DNA from: HKST-UBA178 sp965223815
Lineage (GTDB): Bacteria; Pseudomonadota; Gammaproteobacteria; Chromatiales; Chromatiaceae
Length of the DNA: 64,000 nucleotides
Reading direction: 5' to 3'
Assembly: GCA_965223815.1 (NCBI GenBank)
Contig: OZ245019.1
Location: 3,162,001 to 3,226,000, forward strand
The translations under genes were made by a program, and so were the position numbers. Shown here piece by piece: positions 8,954 to 18,032 of the stretch; positions within the stretch are counted from its first letter, which is position 1, and each line of letters opens with the position of its first letter. The notes under the pieces are model-generated. The model had not been told where the DNA came from, made no database searches, and saw nothing but the letters and a program-made list of their open reading frames with translations.

Positions 8954-10882
8954 TCACAGGCAAAGCGGGAGTACAGTATTGTTTTTCAGCTTGATGATAT
9001 AGAACTTACAGCCGCCGAGCTTGGCTACAAAGGCATCGCCGCCTCCGGCATAAGGCTCTCTGGGCGCGCCGCCGCTCCAGCTCGAATCACCCGTACCGGC
9101 AAGTACGATCTGCGTGTCCGCATCGAGGGCGACGGCGAATCCGGTCTCCTCCCCCGCCGATCCCTGGAAACTGTGCCACTGCCGCACTCCATCGCCCCCA
9201 AGCATCGCTACAAAGGCATCGACATCCCCGGCAAATGCGTTCTCCGGGGTACCCCAGGTGGCGTCGCTACGCCCCACCACATAGAGATTGCCTCCCCCAT
9301 CCAGGGAGAGTGCGTTTCCGGAATCGAAGCCTATGGACAAATTACCGACCGCTCCCATGAATGTATGCCACTGCAGCTCACCACTGGCATTCAGCTTGGC
9401 GGCAAAGGCGTCATCGTTGCCTGCGTAATCGCTTACCGGCAGCCCCCAGGCAGCATCACTGGTACCAACCAAAAATACGTTTCCGCTGGAATCCACTGTA
9501 ATCGCATTACCCTGGTCATCGGTCGCCGACCCCAGGAAAGTGTGCCACTGCAGGGCGCCGCTGTTGTTCAGCTTGGCGGCGAAAGCATCATCGCCGCCGG
9601 AGTAGGCACGTTCCGGCGATCCCCATGCTGTTTCGCTGGTACCAGTCAGAAAGACATTTCCATCATCATCGACTGCTACCCCTCGCCCCCGATCTTCGTC
9701 TGCCGAGCCCAGGTACGTGTGCCACTGCCGGGCACCACTGCTGTTCAATTTCGTCACAAAGGCATCGTAGTCCCCTGCATGGCCATTCACCGGCGCACCA
9801 GATCCGACGCCCCAATCGTTGCCACTGTAGCCTGTGGCATAGACGTTGCCGCTGGAATCTACCGTAACGGCTTCGGCACTTTCCTGATCGAGTGATCCCA
9901 TAAAAGTGTGCCACTCCCGGCCACCGTCCACGGCATCCAACTTGGCTACGAAGGCATCCACAAAACCGGTGTGTGCGTTTACCGGCGTGCCCCAGGGATC
10001 AACGCTTTGACCCGCCACATAGACGTAACCGTTGTTATCCACCGTAATCCCAAAGCCACGATCGATCGCTGACGATCCCAGAAACGTGTGCCATTGGCGC
10101 ACTCCATTGGGGCTCAGCCTGGCGACGAAAGCATCCTGCCCCCCGGCGTGGGGTACTTCCGGACTCCCCCAGGTGGCCGAGCTGTTCCCCGCTACGTAGA
10201 CATAGCCCCCGGCATCCACCGCAATGGCGTTGCCCGAGTCAGATGACGCTGAACCCAGAAACGTGTGCCAGGCGAGGACAGGGTCGATCAATAGCGGATG
10301 CTCGGGATCGTAAGACCCGGCCTGAAAGCCGACAATGGAGGCGTTTTCCCCAGTCTCTATCAGCTGGAAAGCGATCTCCACCGGATGTCGCAGACCCGCA
10401 ATAACCTGCCAGGCTACAGGGGCGGATTCACTCATCCAGCCGGATGCGTATGGAATTCTCAAGCTGCCGTCCGCTGCGATCTCGACGGCCCTGTTATAGC
10501 GCAACCGGATTTGCCCGGGATGCCCGCCCGCCGCGATCTCCCATGTACTCTCGATGATGCCGTTGGGGCGGGTTGCATAGCTTAGACTGACAGCGGGCCA
10601 AAGCCGTGGGTAGACCACTTCAGATAATTGGTGGTCCAGAGCAAATACCGGCTGGGGTAGCGTCGGATTGGCTCCCTGGAATGCAACGTGCAGCAAGCGG
10701 TCACTGCCAGCGACGTAAAGGCCGTGGGTATGGAATCCGAGGACGTGTCCGGCAACGGACGTCTGCAGCAATTGCCCCTGCGGCAATTGCGGAGATGCCG
10801 ATAGAATTGTGGCCTGCGTACTGAGAATGAGAAACAAGAGCGCGATTCGCATGGCAGAATATGTAACCAAATACTGAACCAT
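8954..10882 (-). CDS. SBBP-repeat beta-propeller exported protein
   Basis: After an N-terminal signal peptide (IALLFLILSTQATILSA) the protein has a conserved front domain (about residues 40-210), then eight or so tandem repeats of about 57-60 residues. The repeat follows the pattern W-H-T-F-L-G-S..D.G.AI.VD..G.VY..G.S...WG.P...Y.G..DAF.AKL, the SBBP (bacterial YVTN-like) propeller unit. Such proteins are extracellular or surface-located; function here is unknown. Two starts are possible: ATG at 10882, preceded by AGGGG, or ATG at 10852, which gives a cleaner signal peptide. The end is unusual: a cysteine-containing basic tail (CKFYIIKLKNNTVLPLCL) follows the last repeat, with no sorting motif. 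Confidence 0.85.
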   Translation of the reverse strand: MVQYLVTYSAMRIALLFLILSTQATILSASPQLPQGQLLQTSVAGHVLGFHTHGLYVAGSDRLLHVAFQGANPTLPQPVFALDHQLSEVVYPRLWPAVSLSYATRPNGIIESTWEIAAGGHPGQIRLRYNRAVEIAADGSLRIPYASGWMSESAPVAWQVIAGLRHPVEIAFQLIETGENASIVGFQAGSYDPEHPLLIDPVLAWHTFLGSASSDSGNAIAVDAGGYVYVAGNSSATWGSPEVPHAGGQDAFVARLSPNGVRQWHTFLGSSAIDRGFGITVDNNGYVYVAGQSVDPWGTPVNAHTGFVDAFVAKLDAVDGGREWHTFMGSLDQESAEAVTVDSSGNVYATGYSGNDWGVGSGAPVNGHAGDYDAFVTKLNSSGARQWHTYLGSADEDRGRGVAVDDDGNVFLTGTSETAWGSPERAYSGGDDAFAAKLNNSGALQWHTFLGSATDDQGNAITVDSSGNVFLVGTSDAAWGLPVSDYAGNDDAFAAKLNASGELQWHTFMGAVGNLSIGFDSGNALSLDGGGNLYVVGRSDATWGTPENAFAGDVDAFVAMLGGDGVRQWHSFQGSAGEETGFAVALDADTQIVLAGTGDSSWSGGAPREPYAGGGDAFVAKLGGCKFYIIKLKNNTVLPLCL

Positions 10883-10944
10883 GTTGCCACCCCTAGTAGT
10901 TGCCCTGAGGGCTGCAGCTCAGCCGCTCTGCACCGCCCCAAGGA

Positions 10945-10959
10945 GATATCGACGATATC
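10945..10959. promoter_or_regulatory. Perfect 7-bp dyad upstream of the SBBP gene
   Basis: GATATCG and its exact inverse CGATATC flank a single A, 60-75 bp before the SBBP start. The compact symmetry resembles an operator for a dimeric regulator, but no known consensus was recognised. Confidence 0.25.
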
Positions 10960-11003
10960 GGTGACCAACCCGGACCATGATTTTCCCAATTTTGGCGCGG
11001 GGA

Positions 11004-11678
11004 TTAGCTATCCAGGGTGACGAGGAAATACTTCGGTTCCGATTCCAGGTTCAATTCCACCCGGCCAGTATAAGAGCGGGTCTCATCGGGCTGGAGGTTT
11101 TCGGAGTCCACCCTTGACGTTGCATTCTCTCTGGATAGCCGGGCTTGACCAATTTGTATGCCACGTTCGTCAAAGAGGTACACTGTGACCAGTGGCCTCA
11201 CTATGTTCATGCTGTTGTTGTGCAATACAGCCCGGTACTCATAGTTCTTGCTGTAGGCGGTACCTGTGAGCGTAAAGCCGATGTTGCGGAGATATTCCCT
11301 ATCAATCTGCAACGTCTTGTCATACTCTAGCAGCGCCAGCCCGGGAATCTGCCCCACGACGAGGCTCGCATTCTGTGCCTCCAAATCGGCGATCCGCGCC
11401 TCCAGAACCTGAGTGCTGCCTGCGCCTTTCCTGACGCTGGCCTGATCTTTGTAGTACTTCCCCCGCATATCCGCCAGTTTTACGCTGGTCAGGAACCAGC
11501 CGATCGACAACCCCACAATCAGTACAAGCAAAACTCCTACGGTGATGCGTAACTTCAATATCTTTCGTCGCGAGCGGCTGCTATGACGGCGTGAGCTGTG
11601 GCTTCTACTGTGGCTACCGGAACTCGAAGACCGATGTTTGATCTGCTCAGGCATGGATCTGGGACTTTGCTCGTTCAT
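11004..11678 (-). CDS. Unknown single-pass membrane protein
   Basis: The 224-residue product is not recognised. It has a very Ser/Arg/His-rich cytoplasmic head (residues about 16-38, SSSSGSHSRSHSSRRHSSRS), one membrane helix (about 45-66, ITVGVLLVLIVGLSIGWFL), a short coiled-coil (about 85-110, LEARIADLEAQNASL), and a periplasmic beta-rich domain. That domain (YRAVLHNNSMNIVRPLVTVYLFDERGIQIG) reads like an FxLYD/immunoglobulin-like module. It lies between glgC and the SBBP gene on the same strand but with gaps of about 100 bp, so it is probably a separate unit. Confidence 0.7.
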   Translation of the reverse strand: MNEQSPRSMPEQIKHRSSSSGSHSRSHSSRRHSSRSRRKILKLRITVGVLLVLIVGLSIGWFLTSVKLADMRGKYYKDQASVRKGAGSTQVLEARIADLEAQNASLVVGQIPGLALLEYDKTLQIDREYLRNIGFTLTGTAYSKNYEYRAVLHNNSMNIVRPLVTVYLFDERGIQIGQARLSRENATSRVDSENLQPDETRSYTGRVELNLESEPKYFLVTLDS

Positions 11679-11781
11679 CTGAGATCGGAAATCAGGGTCG
11701 TAATGAATGCGCTGACAATGTTTAGAGTAATCGGCAACGCCACACCTCCCTTGAGCCTGATAACCGTTCCAGCAGTACAGC

Positions 11782-13056
11782 CTAGCGCAGAATATGGATA
11801 GATTGCCCCAACATATCAGGTGTCACCAACACCACTCCTTTCTCTGTCACCCGGAACCCGTTTTTCCGGTCTTGCTCGGGATCCTCACCGATAACCATAC
11901 CCTTGGGAATATCGCAACCGCGATCGATGATAGCCCGCTTGATCTGCGCCTTGCGCCCTACATTGACCTCGGGTAGTACCACGGTGTCTTCAATGTTAGC
12001 GAAAGAGTTCACCTTGACGTTGGAAAACAGCAGCGACCGGTTCAACTTGGCTCCGGAGACCACACAACCTCCTGAAACCATGGAGTCCACGGCCATACCC
12101 CGCCGATCGTCATCATTGAAGACGAACTTGGCAGGGGGCAATTGAGCCTGGTCCGTCAGAATGGGCCAGACACTGTCATAAAGATTGAGCTCCGGAGTCA
12201 CCTCCAGCAACTCCATGTTGGCTTCCCAGAACGCATCTAAAGTTCCTACGTCCCGCCAATAGGCTCTTTTACCTGTGTAAATATCCCGGAACGGATAGGC
12301 GAATATCCGATGGTCGTCGATTATTCGCGGAATGATATTGTTGCCGAAATCGTGAGCGGAGTCCTCATCGTCGGCATCGATAATCAACTGATCGTAGAGG
12401 AACTGCGTGTTGAACACGTAATTCCCCATCGAAGCCAGACAAACATCCGGCCGCCCAGGTAACGGACGTGGATCTTTCGGCTTCTCCTGAAATCCAATGA
12501 CCCGATTGTTCACGTCCACTTCAATGACGCCAAATGCTCCGGCAGCCTCCTCTATCGGCACCTCAAGACAAGAGATGCTCATATCGGCCTCATTCTCGGT
12601 GTGGAAGGCCAGCATGGCACCGTAGTCCATCTTATATATGTGATCTCCGGACATGATCAGCACATAATCCGGGTTGCTGGGACGAATGATATCCAGGTTT
12701 TGGTAAACAGCATCCGCTGTACCCTGGTACCAGTCGTTGTCGACCCGCTGGGAAGCAGGAAACACCTCCACGAATTCCCCCAGCTCACTCTTGAAGCCGC
12801 TCCACCCCCGGCCTAAATGTTTTACCAGGGAGTGAGCTTTGTATTGGGTCAATACCCCCACTTTCCGAATACCGGAGTTGATGGCATTGGAGAGGGGGAA
12901 ATCGATGATCCTGAACTTGCCCCCGAACGGCACTGCAGGCTTGGCGCGCCAGCTAGTAAGCTCATACAACCGGGACCCTCTGCCTCCAGCTAGTACTAAT
13001 GCCAGAGTCTTACGGGTCAGCAAGCTAACAAAACGTTGATGTATCGGTTCTTGCAT
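11782..13056 (-). CDS. glgC: Glucose-1-phosphate adenylyltransferase (ADP-glucose pyrophosphorylase)
   Basis: This enzyme makes ADP-glucose from ATP and glucose-1-phosphate for glycogen synthesis. Visible signatures are the nucleotide-binding LALVLAGGRGSRL, KPAVPFGGKFRIIDFPLSN, WYQGTADAV, YVLIMSGDHIYKMDY and the C-terminal left-handed beta-helix with VNVGRKAQIKRAIID. The ATG at 13056 (protein MQEPIHQRF, 424 residues) has GGGGAA seven nt upstream and matches the usual N-terminus; the frame stays open to 13113 but lacks a good site there. No other glycogen gene is adjacent, so it is probably monocistronic. Confidence 0.96.
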   Translation of the reverse strand: MQEPIHQRFVSLLTRKTLALVLAGGRGSRLYELTSWRAKPAVPFGGKFRIIDFPLSNAINSGIRKVGVLTQYKAHSLVKHLGRGWSGFKSELGEFVEVFPASQRVDNDWYQGTADAVYQNLDIIRPSNPDYVLIMSGDHIYKMDYGAMLAFHTENEADMSISCLEVPIEEAAGAFGVIEVDVNNRVIGFQEKPKDPRPLPGRPDVCLASMGNYVFNTQFLYDQLIIDADDEDSAHDFGNNIIPRIIDDHRIFAYPFRDIYTGKRAYWRDVGTLDAFWEANMELLEVTPELNLYDSVWPILTDQAQLPPAKFVFNDDDRRGMAVDSMVSGGCVVSGAKLNRSLLFSNVKVNSFANIEDTVVLPEVNVGRKAQIKRAIIDRGCDIPKGMVIGEDPEQDRKNGFRVTEKGVVLVTPDMLGQSIHILR

Positions 13057-13227
13057 TTTAATTCCCCAGATTAGTCTAAGTATTCTAGCAGAGGCCTCAC
13101 CGCTCTGCGCCACCTCCCAGTCAATTAATCAGCGATCTGAGCATCAATGACATAGTTCTGCAATATTGGCGGGAAGGTCATCGATTGGTCATAATCTTCG
13201 TGACTGCAGATACCCTTGGGAACACAG

Positions 13228-16113
13228 ATGATCCTTAACCTCTTCAAGAAACCTCGATGGCGGCACCGAGACCCTCAGGTGCGGATGGCTTCAATTGACG
13301 CCGATCGGCTCAATGAAGATGTACTCATGGAACTGGTCGACTCGGATCCGGATATCGACGTACGATGTGCGGCCTGCGAGAAAATCAATGCGGTGGCGAG
13401 GCTCACAAGATTACTGAAAGACTCCGACCAGCGTCTTTCCAACACTGCTCGCATACGGCTTGCCGCTCTCATCGGCGGCAACGAACAGATCGCATTGTCA
13501 CTCGAGGAACGATTGCAACTGATAGAGTCCCTCGAAGATGAGGCGTTGCTATTCGAACTAGCCCAAAAAGGCGGAGAGGCGGAATTGCGGGAGTCGGCTC
13601 TTATGAAGCTCGATAGTCCACAGCAAATCCTGATGATAGCCATAAATGATCCTGCATCCGCCAACCGAGTGAAAGCGGTGTCGCTGCTATCGGATAAATC
13701 GTCACTCAGCAAGGTGATTCAGCGTCTCGGAAAAAGAGACAAAACGGCCTATCGCCTGGCAAGGAGCAGATTGAAGGAGATCAACGCACAGGAGGCGATG
13801 CCACTGATGATCCGAACCCGGTGCGAATCAATCTGCAGTCAACTTGAGCACTTGGGGCAACTCGGTACCTGGGCGGAGGACCACGCCAAACTGAAGCTCC
13901 TCGAACAGCAGTGGGCGGAGCTAAGCAATGAAGCCGATGATGAATGGCATGTCCGTTTCTCCAGCGGGCGGGAACAGTTCCTTAAGAACTACTCCTCCTA
14001 TCGAACGATCAACGAAACGGAAATTAGAGCCGCTGAGGAGCAAGCCCTGCTGTTGGAAAGAGCTGAGGTCATCTTGAAAAACCTGCGGGATGGCGCTCAA
14101 GGGCTGGGTGCCGAGGCATTGCAAGCCCACATTGCCGACCACACCCAAGCTTGGTCCGAGTTGGCGGGCGATGACAGCCAGCAGTTGAAAGCCATGGAAT
14201 ACCGTTTTTCCAAACTGCGAAAAAGCCTCGAGAAGCAGCTCCGGCAGCTAACTCGGTTGGAGCAGGCCGGCGGCAAATTGGCGACCCGACTCGAACACCT
14301 AGAGGAGATTTCAGCTGAATCCATACCCGTCGACAGCAAGGCTGCCGAGAAGGCTATTCGGGAAACTAAGGCGCTGGTGGAAGAGATCTCCGCGGCACCC
14401 CACTTGAGAGCAAGACTCCATGCGCTGCAACAGAACATCGATGAAAGGCTCTCTGCTCAGCGTACTCGCGCCCAAGCCGACCTGGAACACCTGCCGAATC
14501 TGCTAACGAGACTCACGGAGACATTGGATCGTGGTGAGTTGAAGAAAGCGGAGGGTCAATTAGGCACGATTCGATCGCAAATCGATCTGATCAAGAAAAG
14601 CGGTCTGCCAACCCACGCGATCCCCCCTCTGGAAGCCCGTCTGCACGAGCTGAACAAAACGATCCAGGAATTGAGGAAGTGGCGAAAGTGGGGTACCGAT
14701 CAGCATCGCGAGGAGCTGTGCGCGAAGATGGAGGGTCTTCTCGAGGGGACAGCTGAACCGGAGGCAATCATTGACCGAATGGGAAAGCTTCAACGGGAGT
14801 GGAAAAAGCTGGACCGCAGCGGATCGAGAGAGAACAGATCGCTTGGCGAACGCTTTCATCGCGCTGTTGAAGCTGCCCATGTGCAGTGTCAGCCCTTTCT
14901 CGAACAGCAGGCAGAAACTCATCGACGAAACCGGGAGGAGAAAAAGCACTTATGCGATCAGTTGGAAGCTTTTATCAGCAACGCAGATTGGGAGAATATG
15001 GACTGGAAAAAAGCGGTAAAAGCTGAGCGGGAAACCCGAGCCGCATGGCGGCGTATAGGGCCCGTCGGGCAAAAACACCAGGGTGCGCTAGAGAGGCGAT
15101 TTCGGCGGGGCATCAAGCAAGTGGAAGCCCGGTTTGCAGAAGAGCGCGAGAGGAATCTGACCTTTCGCCGGGGATTGATCGAACAGATGCAAGCGCTGGC
15201 GGATAACCCGGATGTCGATGCGTCCATTAGAGAAGCAAAGAAGTTACAGCAGCACTGGCGGACGACTGTTACCGCAAATCGCAGTACCGAAAACCGAATG
15301 TGGAAAGCATTTAGAGAAGCGGCGGACCAGGTATTCGAGCGCCGTAAACGAAGGCATCAGGAGGAGCAGGATCAAATTCAGATCCATATTGAGCATTGCC
15401 AATCCCTCTGCCGTCAACTGAGCGGATTGTGTCAACTCGATAACACGGATCAGCTGGAGTCCAGACTGCAAGAGCTGCGGAAACAGTGGCAGCAAAGTCG
15501 TCAGTTGGATATACCTGCAAAACCCGCAAACGCTTTGGAATCCGAATGGAACCAAACCGAGGAGCGGGTTAAACGCCACCTGGAAGTGCTGCAGATTCGA
15601 CGCCACAAGCGGAGTGTTGAATTGCTCAGCACCCTAGCCGCCCTCTGCAATCAACTGGAACAGGCGCCAGGCATGGACGATGCCCAGAAGCTGAATGCTG
15701 TAGAGGCGGCTTGGGCTGCAGCTCCGTGGATAGAAAATCCAGCAGATAGAGAAACCATGGAAGCACGCTTTGTTACCGCTAAGGATATATTTATTGGATC
15801 AGTTGCGGATCAGCAAGCACTGGTAAGTACACAAAGAAAAAACGGCGAGAGGCGCACCCAAATTTGCCTGCATCTGGAAATTGTTGCTGAGATAGACTCA
15901 CCACCAGAGTATGCTCAAGAGCGCATGGCCTTCCAGGTATCACGGCTGTCCGAGCATATGGCCGACGGAGACGAAGATCCGCTGCTTGATGCAGACGCAC
16001 TACAGTTGGAAAGACGTTGGTACCTAACCGGCCCTGCCCCCATGCCTCAGGCGGAACAACTGGAAAAACGCTTCGAGCTGATCAAGTCGGCATTGCGGCG
16101 CCAGGAGCAGTAG
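13228..16113 (+). CDS. DUF349-domain protein with HEAT-like N-terminus
   Basis: The protein is 961 residues. It opens MILNLFKKPRW and has about 200 residues of HEAT-like helical repeats (DSDPDIDVRCAACEKI, LRESALMKLDSPQQIL). The rest is long charged alpha-helical DUF349 repeats with tryptophan-centred signatures such as WKKAVKAERETRAAWRRIGPV and QHWRTTVTANRSTENRMW. It is predicted to be a soluble coiled-coil protein. DUF349 proteins are common in gammaproteobacteria and poorly characterised. ATG at 13228 follows GGGA six nt upstream and is preferred over the TTG at 13216. The gene is divergent from glgC across a 171-bp shared promoter region. Confidence 0.85.
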   Translation: MILNLFKKPRWRHRDPQVRMASIDADRLNEDVLMELVDSDPDIDVRCAACEKINAVARLTRLLKDSDQRLSNTARIRLAALIGGNEQIALSLEERLQLIESLEDEALLFELAQKGGEAELRESALMKLDSPQQILMIAINDPASANRVKAVSLLSDKSSLSKVIQRLGKRDKTAYRLARSRLKEINAQEAMPLMIRTRCESICSQLEHLGQLGTWAEDHAKLKLLEQQWAELSNEADDEWHVRFSSGREQFLKNYSSYRTINETEIRAAEEQALLLERAEVILKNLRDGAQGLGAEALQAHIADHTQAWSELAGDDSQQLKAMEYRFSKLRKSLEKQLRQLTRLEQAGGKLATRLEHLEEISAESIPVDSKAAEKAIRETKALVEEISAAPHLRARLHALQQNIDERLSAQRTRAQADLEHLPNLLTRLTETLDRGELKKAEGQLGTIRSQIDLIKKSGLPTHAIPPLEARLHELNKTIQELRKWRKWGTDQHREELCAKMEGLLEGTAEPEAIIDRMGKLQREWKKLDRSGSRENRSLGERFHRAVEAAHVQCQPFLEQQAETHRRNREEKKHLCDQLEAFISNADWENMDWKKAVKAERETRAAWRRIGPVGQKHQGALERRFRRGIKQVEARFAEERERNLTFRRGLIEQMQALADNPDVDASIREAKKLQQHWRTTVTANRSTENRMWKAFREAADQVFERRKRRHQEEQDQIQIHIEHCQSLCRQLSGLCQLDNTDQLESRLQELRKQWQQSRQLDIPAKPANALESEWNQTEERVKRHLEVLQIRRHKRSVELLSTLAALCNQLEQAPGMDDAQKLNAVEAAWAAAPWIENPADRETMEARFVTAKDIFIGSVADQQALVSTQRKNGERRTQICLHLEIVAEIDSPPEYAQERMAFQVSRLSEHMADGDEDPLLDADALQLERRWYLTGPAPMPQAEQLEKRFELIKSALRRQEQ

Positions 16114-16131
16114 TTGATCGAGGAGACTCAA

Positions 16132-16524
16132 TCAAGCACCGTGGAACAACCCGTAAAGAATGAACAAGGAAAATAACACGCCTGCGAAAAGCCAGAGACG
16201 GATAGCGCCCAAAGGGAAGCCCTGAAACCTGTCGATGAAGGAAACTAATCGCGCCCTTCCGAATACCGGCAACAGAATCGCTGCAATCAGTGTAAGCCAC
16301 CCAACCACTTCAAATGCATTGGGTAATCGCGAGCTGGGTGCCGCCAGCAGCAGACAGAGTCCCAGGACGATACGGACTCCAACCGCAAACAGCATGCCCC
16401 AACGGGCTGCTACTGCAGCTCGAACCAGGTTGGTGAGTCCGCTCGTGTTAACCATCCCCCACAGCGAGAGCCCGAGAACAAGGGCCGCAATTATAGTCAG
16501 AATCCAATGTGTGGCTGTGATCAT
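16132..16524 (-). CDS. Small four-helix membrane protein of unknown function
   Basis: The product is 130 residues, starting MITATHWILTIIAAL, and almost entirely hydrophobic with about four membrane segments: residues 3-24, 43-62, 71-88 and 105-127. The ATG at 16524 places the first helix directly at the N-terminus, whereas the longer reading to 16581 adds a polar head without a clear ribosome site. It converges on the DUF349 gene with 18 bp between stops. No family was recognised. Confidence 0.6.
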   Translation of the reverse strand: MITATHWILTIIAALVLGLSLWGMVNTSGLTNLVRAAVAARWGMLFAVGVRIVLGLCLLLAAPSSRLPNAFEVVGWLTLIAAILLPVFGRARLVSFIDRFQGFPLGAIRLWLFAGVLFSLFILYGLFHGA

Positions 16525-16772
16525 AGTATATCGACTCGATTCAATAGCTCCGGTTGGTTTTTCCAGTTTTCGTAACAACACTAAAAACGAAATCAGTCAT
16601 CTGCAGGAAAGCACTTAATCGGATGCGGATAAACAGATGACCCATTCTCTGATACGCCACTGCAGTGCTGATCCGCGTTTACCACGCTCGAGCTGAAAGT
16701 AAACGCCCATCGCGTATGGCCAACCCGAGATTATCCCTTTGTTATTTATCCTTGCGGTAATAACCAATCTAG

Positions 16773-17132
16773 TCAGGGCTGTTCCAAACAGCCACCTTTT
16801 TTACTGGCAACCAACGCTTCCAGTGCTTTGCAGCGATCGCGTAAAGCCGAGGACTCTTCGATAATCTGGAAAATCGATGTCACTGCAGACTTATACTTAC
16901 AGCGCATAAATTCGATATCCTTCAGCGTAACGATGTAGTAAACACGGGTTTCTTCGTTTTCCGGAGCAAACTCACATTTGACCGAATAGTCTCCATATCC
17001 CCATTGGTATTCCTTTAGCATCTCGTTTATGAGATCGCTTTTTTCCGCGCCATACATTTCAAAGTGTGCTATGGCCAAGTCTGCGGGGGTAACTAATTCT
17101 TCATTTCCGTTGTCGTTTAAGTGTGATTTCAT
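16773..17132 (-). CDS. Hypothetical soluble protein
   Basis: The product is 119 residues from ATG 17132, or 141 from TTG 17198; neither has a strong ribosome site. The sequence is mixed charged/aromatic (YQWGYGDYSVKCEFAPENEETRVYYIVTLKDIEFMR), suggesting a small alpha/beta domain, and ends with KKGGCLEQP. There is no signal peptide or membrane segment. It stands alone next to the non-coding stretch before tRNA-Val. Not recognised. Confidence 0.55.
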   Translation of the reverse strand: MKSHLNDNGNEELVTPADLAIAHFEMYGAEKSDLINEMLKEYQWGYGDYSVKCEFAPENEETRVYYIVTLKDIEFMRCKYKSAVTSIFQIIEESSALRDRCKALEALVASKKGGCLEQP

Positions 17133-17198
17133 AGTCAGTGAGCCGCTGGATTCATGTGGCCCAAATTTACAGAACCCCGTGTATGTCTGTTTTGTCAA

Positions 17199-17588
17199 TC
17201 TGCGCCAGAATGTTGCCTTTACTGGTGAAGGGTGACTTACAGGAATGGGGACGAATGGAATTTAACGATTTGTGGGGCATCCCGCAGCACGTACTGCGGC
17301 TCTCGGGGATTATTCAGGCAGTTCTGCGGGTACCCCGCCTAGAGCCCTGGTGTAACCCTCTATTATGGAACCGTATTCAAAAAGTAGAGATCATGCTGCT
17401 TGAGCAAGTTTCTGTTTTGCGATGATACCTGGTCAGTTTCGGATACTGATTTATAGTGACGGCCAACCTGCGGCAAATATATGCAGCGGCTAAGCTAACT
17501 GATCCAATCAATGGGGTCAGGTCACCAGAGTCTCGTTGTTAAGTGCCATTTTGGTGGTCATGATGCTGTTCCCTCCCAATTCGAATAG
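17199..17588. other. Gene-free stretch
   Basis: I see no convincing gene here. The stretch holds two short hairpins: CCGCAG/CTGCGG near 17282-17299, and GCGGG/CCCGC near 17326-17339. It also holds the phrase ATGGGGTCAGGTC near 17511, of a kind I associate with edges of REP/transposase-related elements in proteobacteria (recollection, not verified). It probably is decayed DNA together with the YidD-like relic that follows. Confidence 0.35.
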
Positions 17589-17797
17589 GTGAGTAAAGCT
17601 ACCGTGCACTCGACGACGATTCGCTACATCCTCGCTGGTACTACTCAAGGCTATCAACGGCACTTATCCCCATACAAAGGGTTTACCTGTACTCACCAGC
17701 CTTGGATGGCGAGCTTAGAACTCCATATCGGACTATCTTCGACACTACTCCCTCGGAATACTCAAAGTTTCTCTGCTTAACGGGACTCACGAAGTAA
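17589..17797 (+). pseudogene. Decayed YidD-like (DUF37, membrane-protein insertion efficiency factor) gene
   Basis: From GTG 17589 the frame reads MSKATVHSTTIRYILAG and then GYQRHLSPYKGFTCTH, which resembles the YidD hallmark GYQR-LSP-KG..C..R. After that the family pattern is lost. A neighbouring frame gives DGELRTPYRTIFDTTPSEYSK, ending at the stop at 17795-17797 and resembling the distal part of YidD-like proteins. The conserved cysteines and tyrosine region are therefore split by a frameshift. I infer a relic; an intact protein of another family cannot be excluded. Confidence 0.45.
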
Positions 17798-17806
17798 TCG
17801 AGCACT

Positions 17807-17839
17807 AAAAAGCCACCCCTGATGACTCAAAGGGTGGCT
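17807..17839 (-). terminator. Rho-independent terminator of tRNA-Val
   Basis: A perfect 8-bp stem (AGCCACCC with GGGTGGCT) over a 13-nt loop is followed on the minus strand by TTTTAG. It lies 32 nt past the 3' end of the tRNA gene, so it ends that short transcript. Confidence 0.8.
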
Positions 17840-17870
17840 ACAATTTATTGATCTTTCTCGGTTTCTAATT

Positions 17871-17947
17871 TGGTAGGCGCGATTGGAGTTGAACCAACGA
17901 CCTCCACGATGTCAACGTGGCGCTCTAACCAACTGAGCTACGCGCCT
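17871..17947 (-). tRNA. tRNA-Val (anticodon GAC)
   Basis: On the minus strand the 77-nt gene folds into a full cloverleaf. The acceptor AGGCGCG pairs with CGCGCCT, followed by A73 and an encoded CCA. The D arm is GCTCAGTTGGTTAGAGC. The anticodon stem CCACG/CGTGG encloses TTGACAT, giving anticodon GAC (valine, GUC/GUU codons). The T arm reads GTTCAACTC. A terminator follows immediately. Confidence 0.96.
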
Positions 17948-18032
17948 GAAGCGGAAGGGAATAATAGCGGCATCTCCCTGCAACTGCAACCGCTTTAATA
18001 ACCTGCTGACCACCGCACTGGCCGCGCAAGAT

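Noticed and set aside
17282..17339. Hairpins CCGCAG/CTGCGG and GCGGG/CCCGC as a REP element or small RNA
   Set aside because: No second copy in the window, no promoter or T-run terminator; kept only as a note on the gene-free stretch.
17517..17561. A 14-residue minus-strand frame (MTTKMALNNETLVT) preceded by GGGAGG
   Set aside because: The ribosome site is good, but the peptide is too short and unlike any known leader; it lies in decayed DNA.
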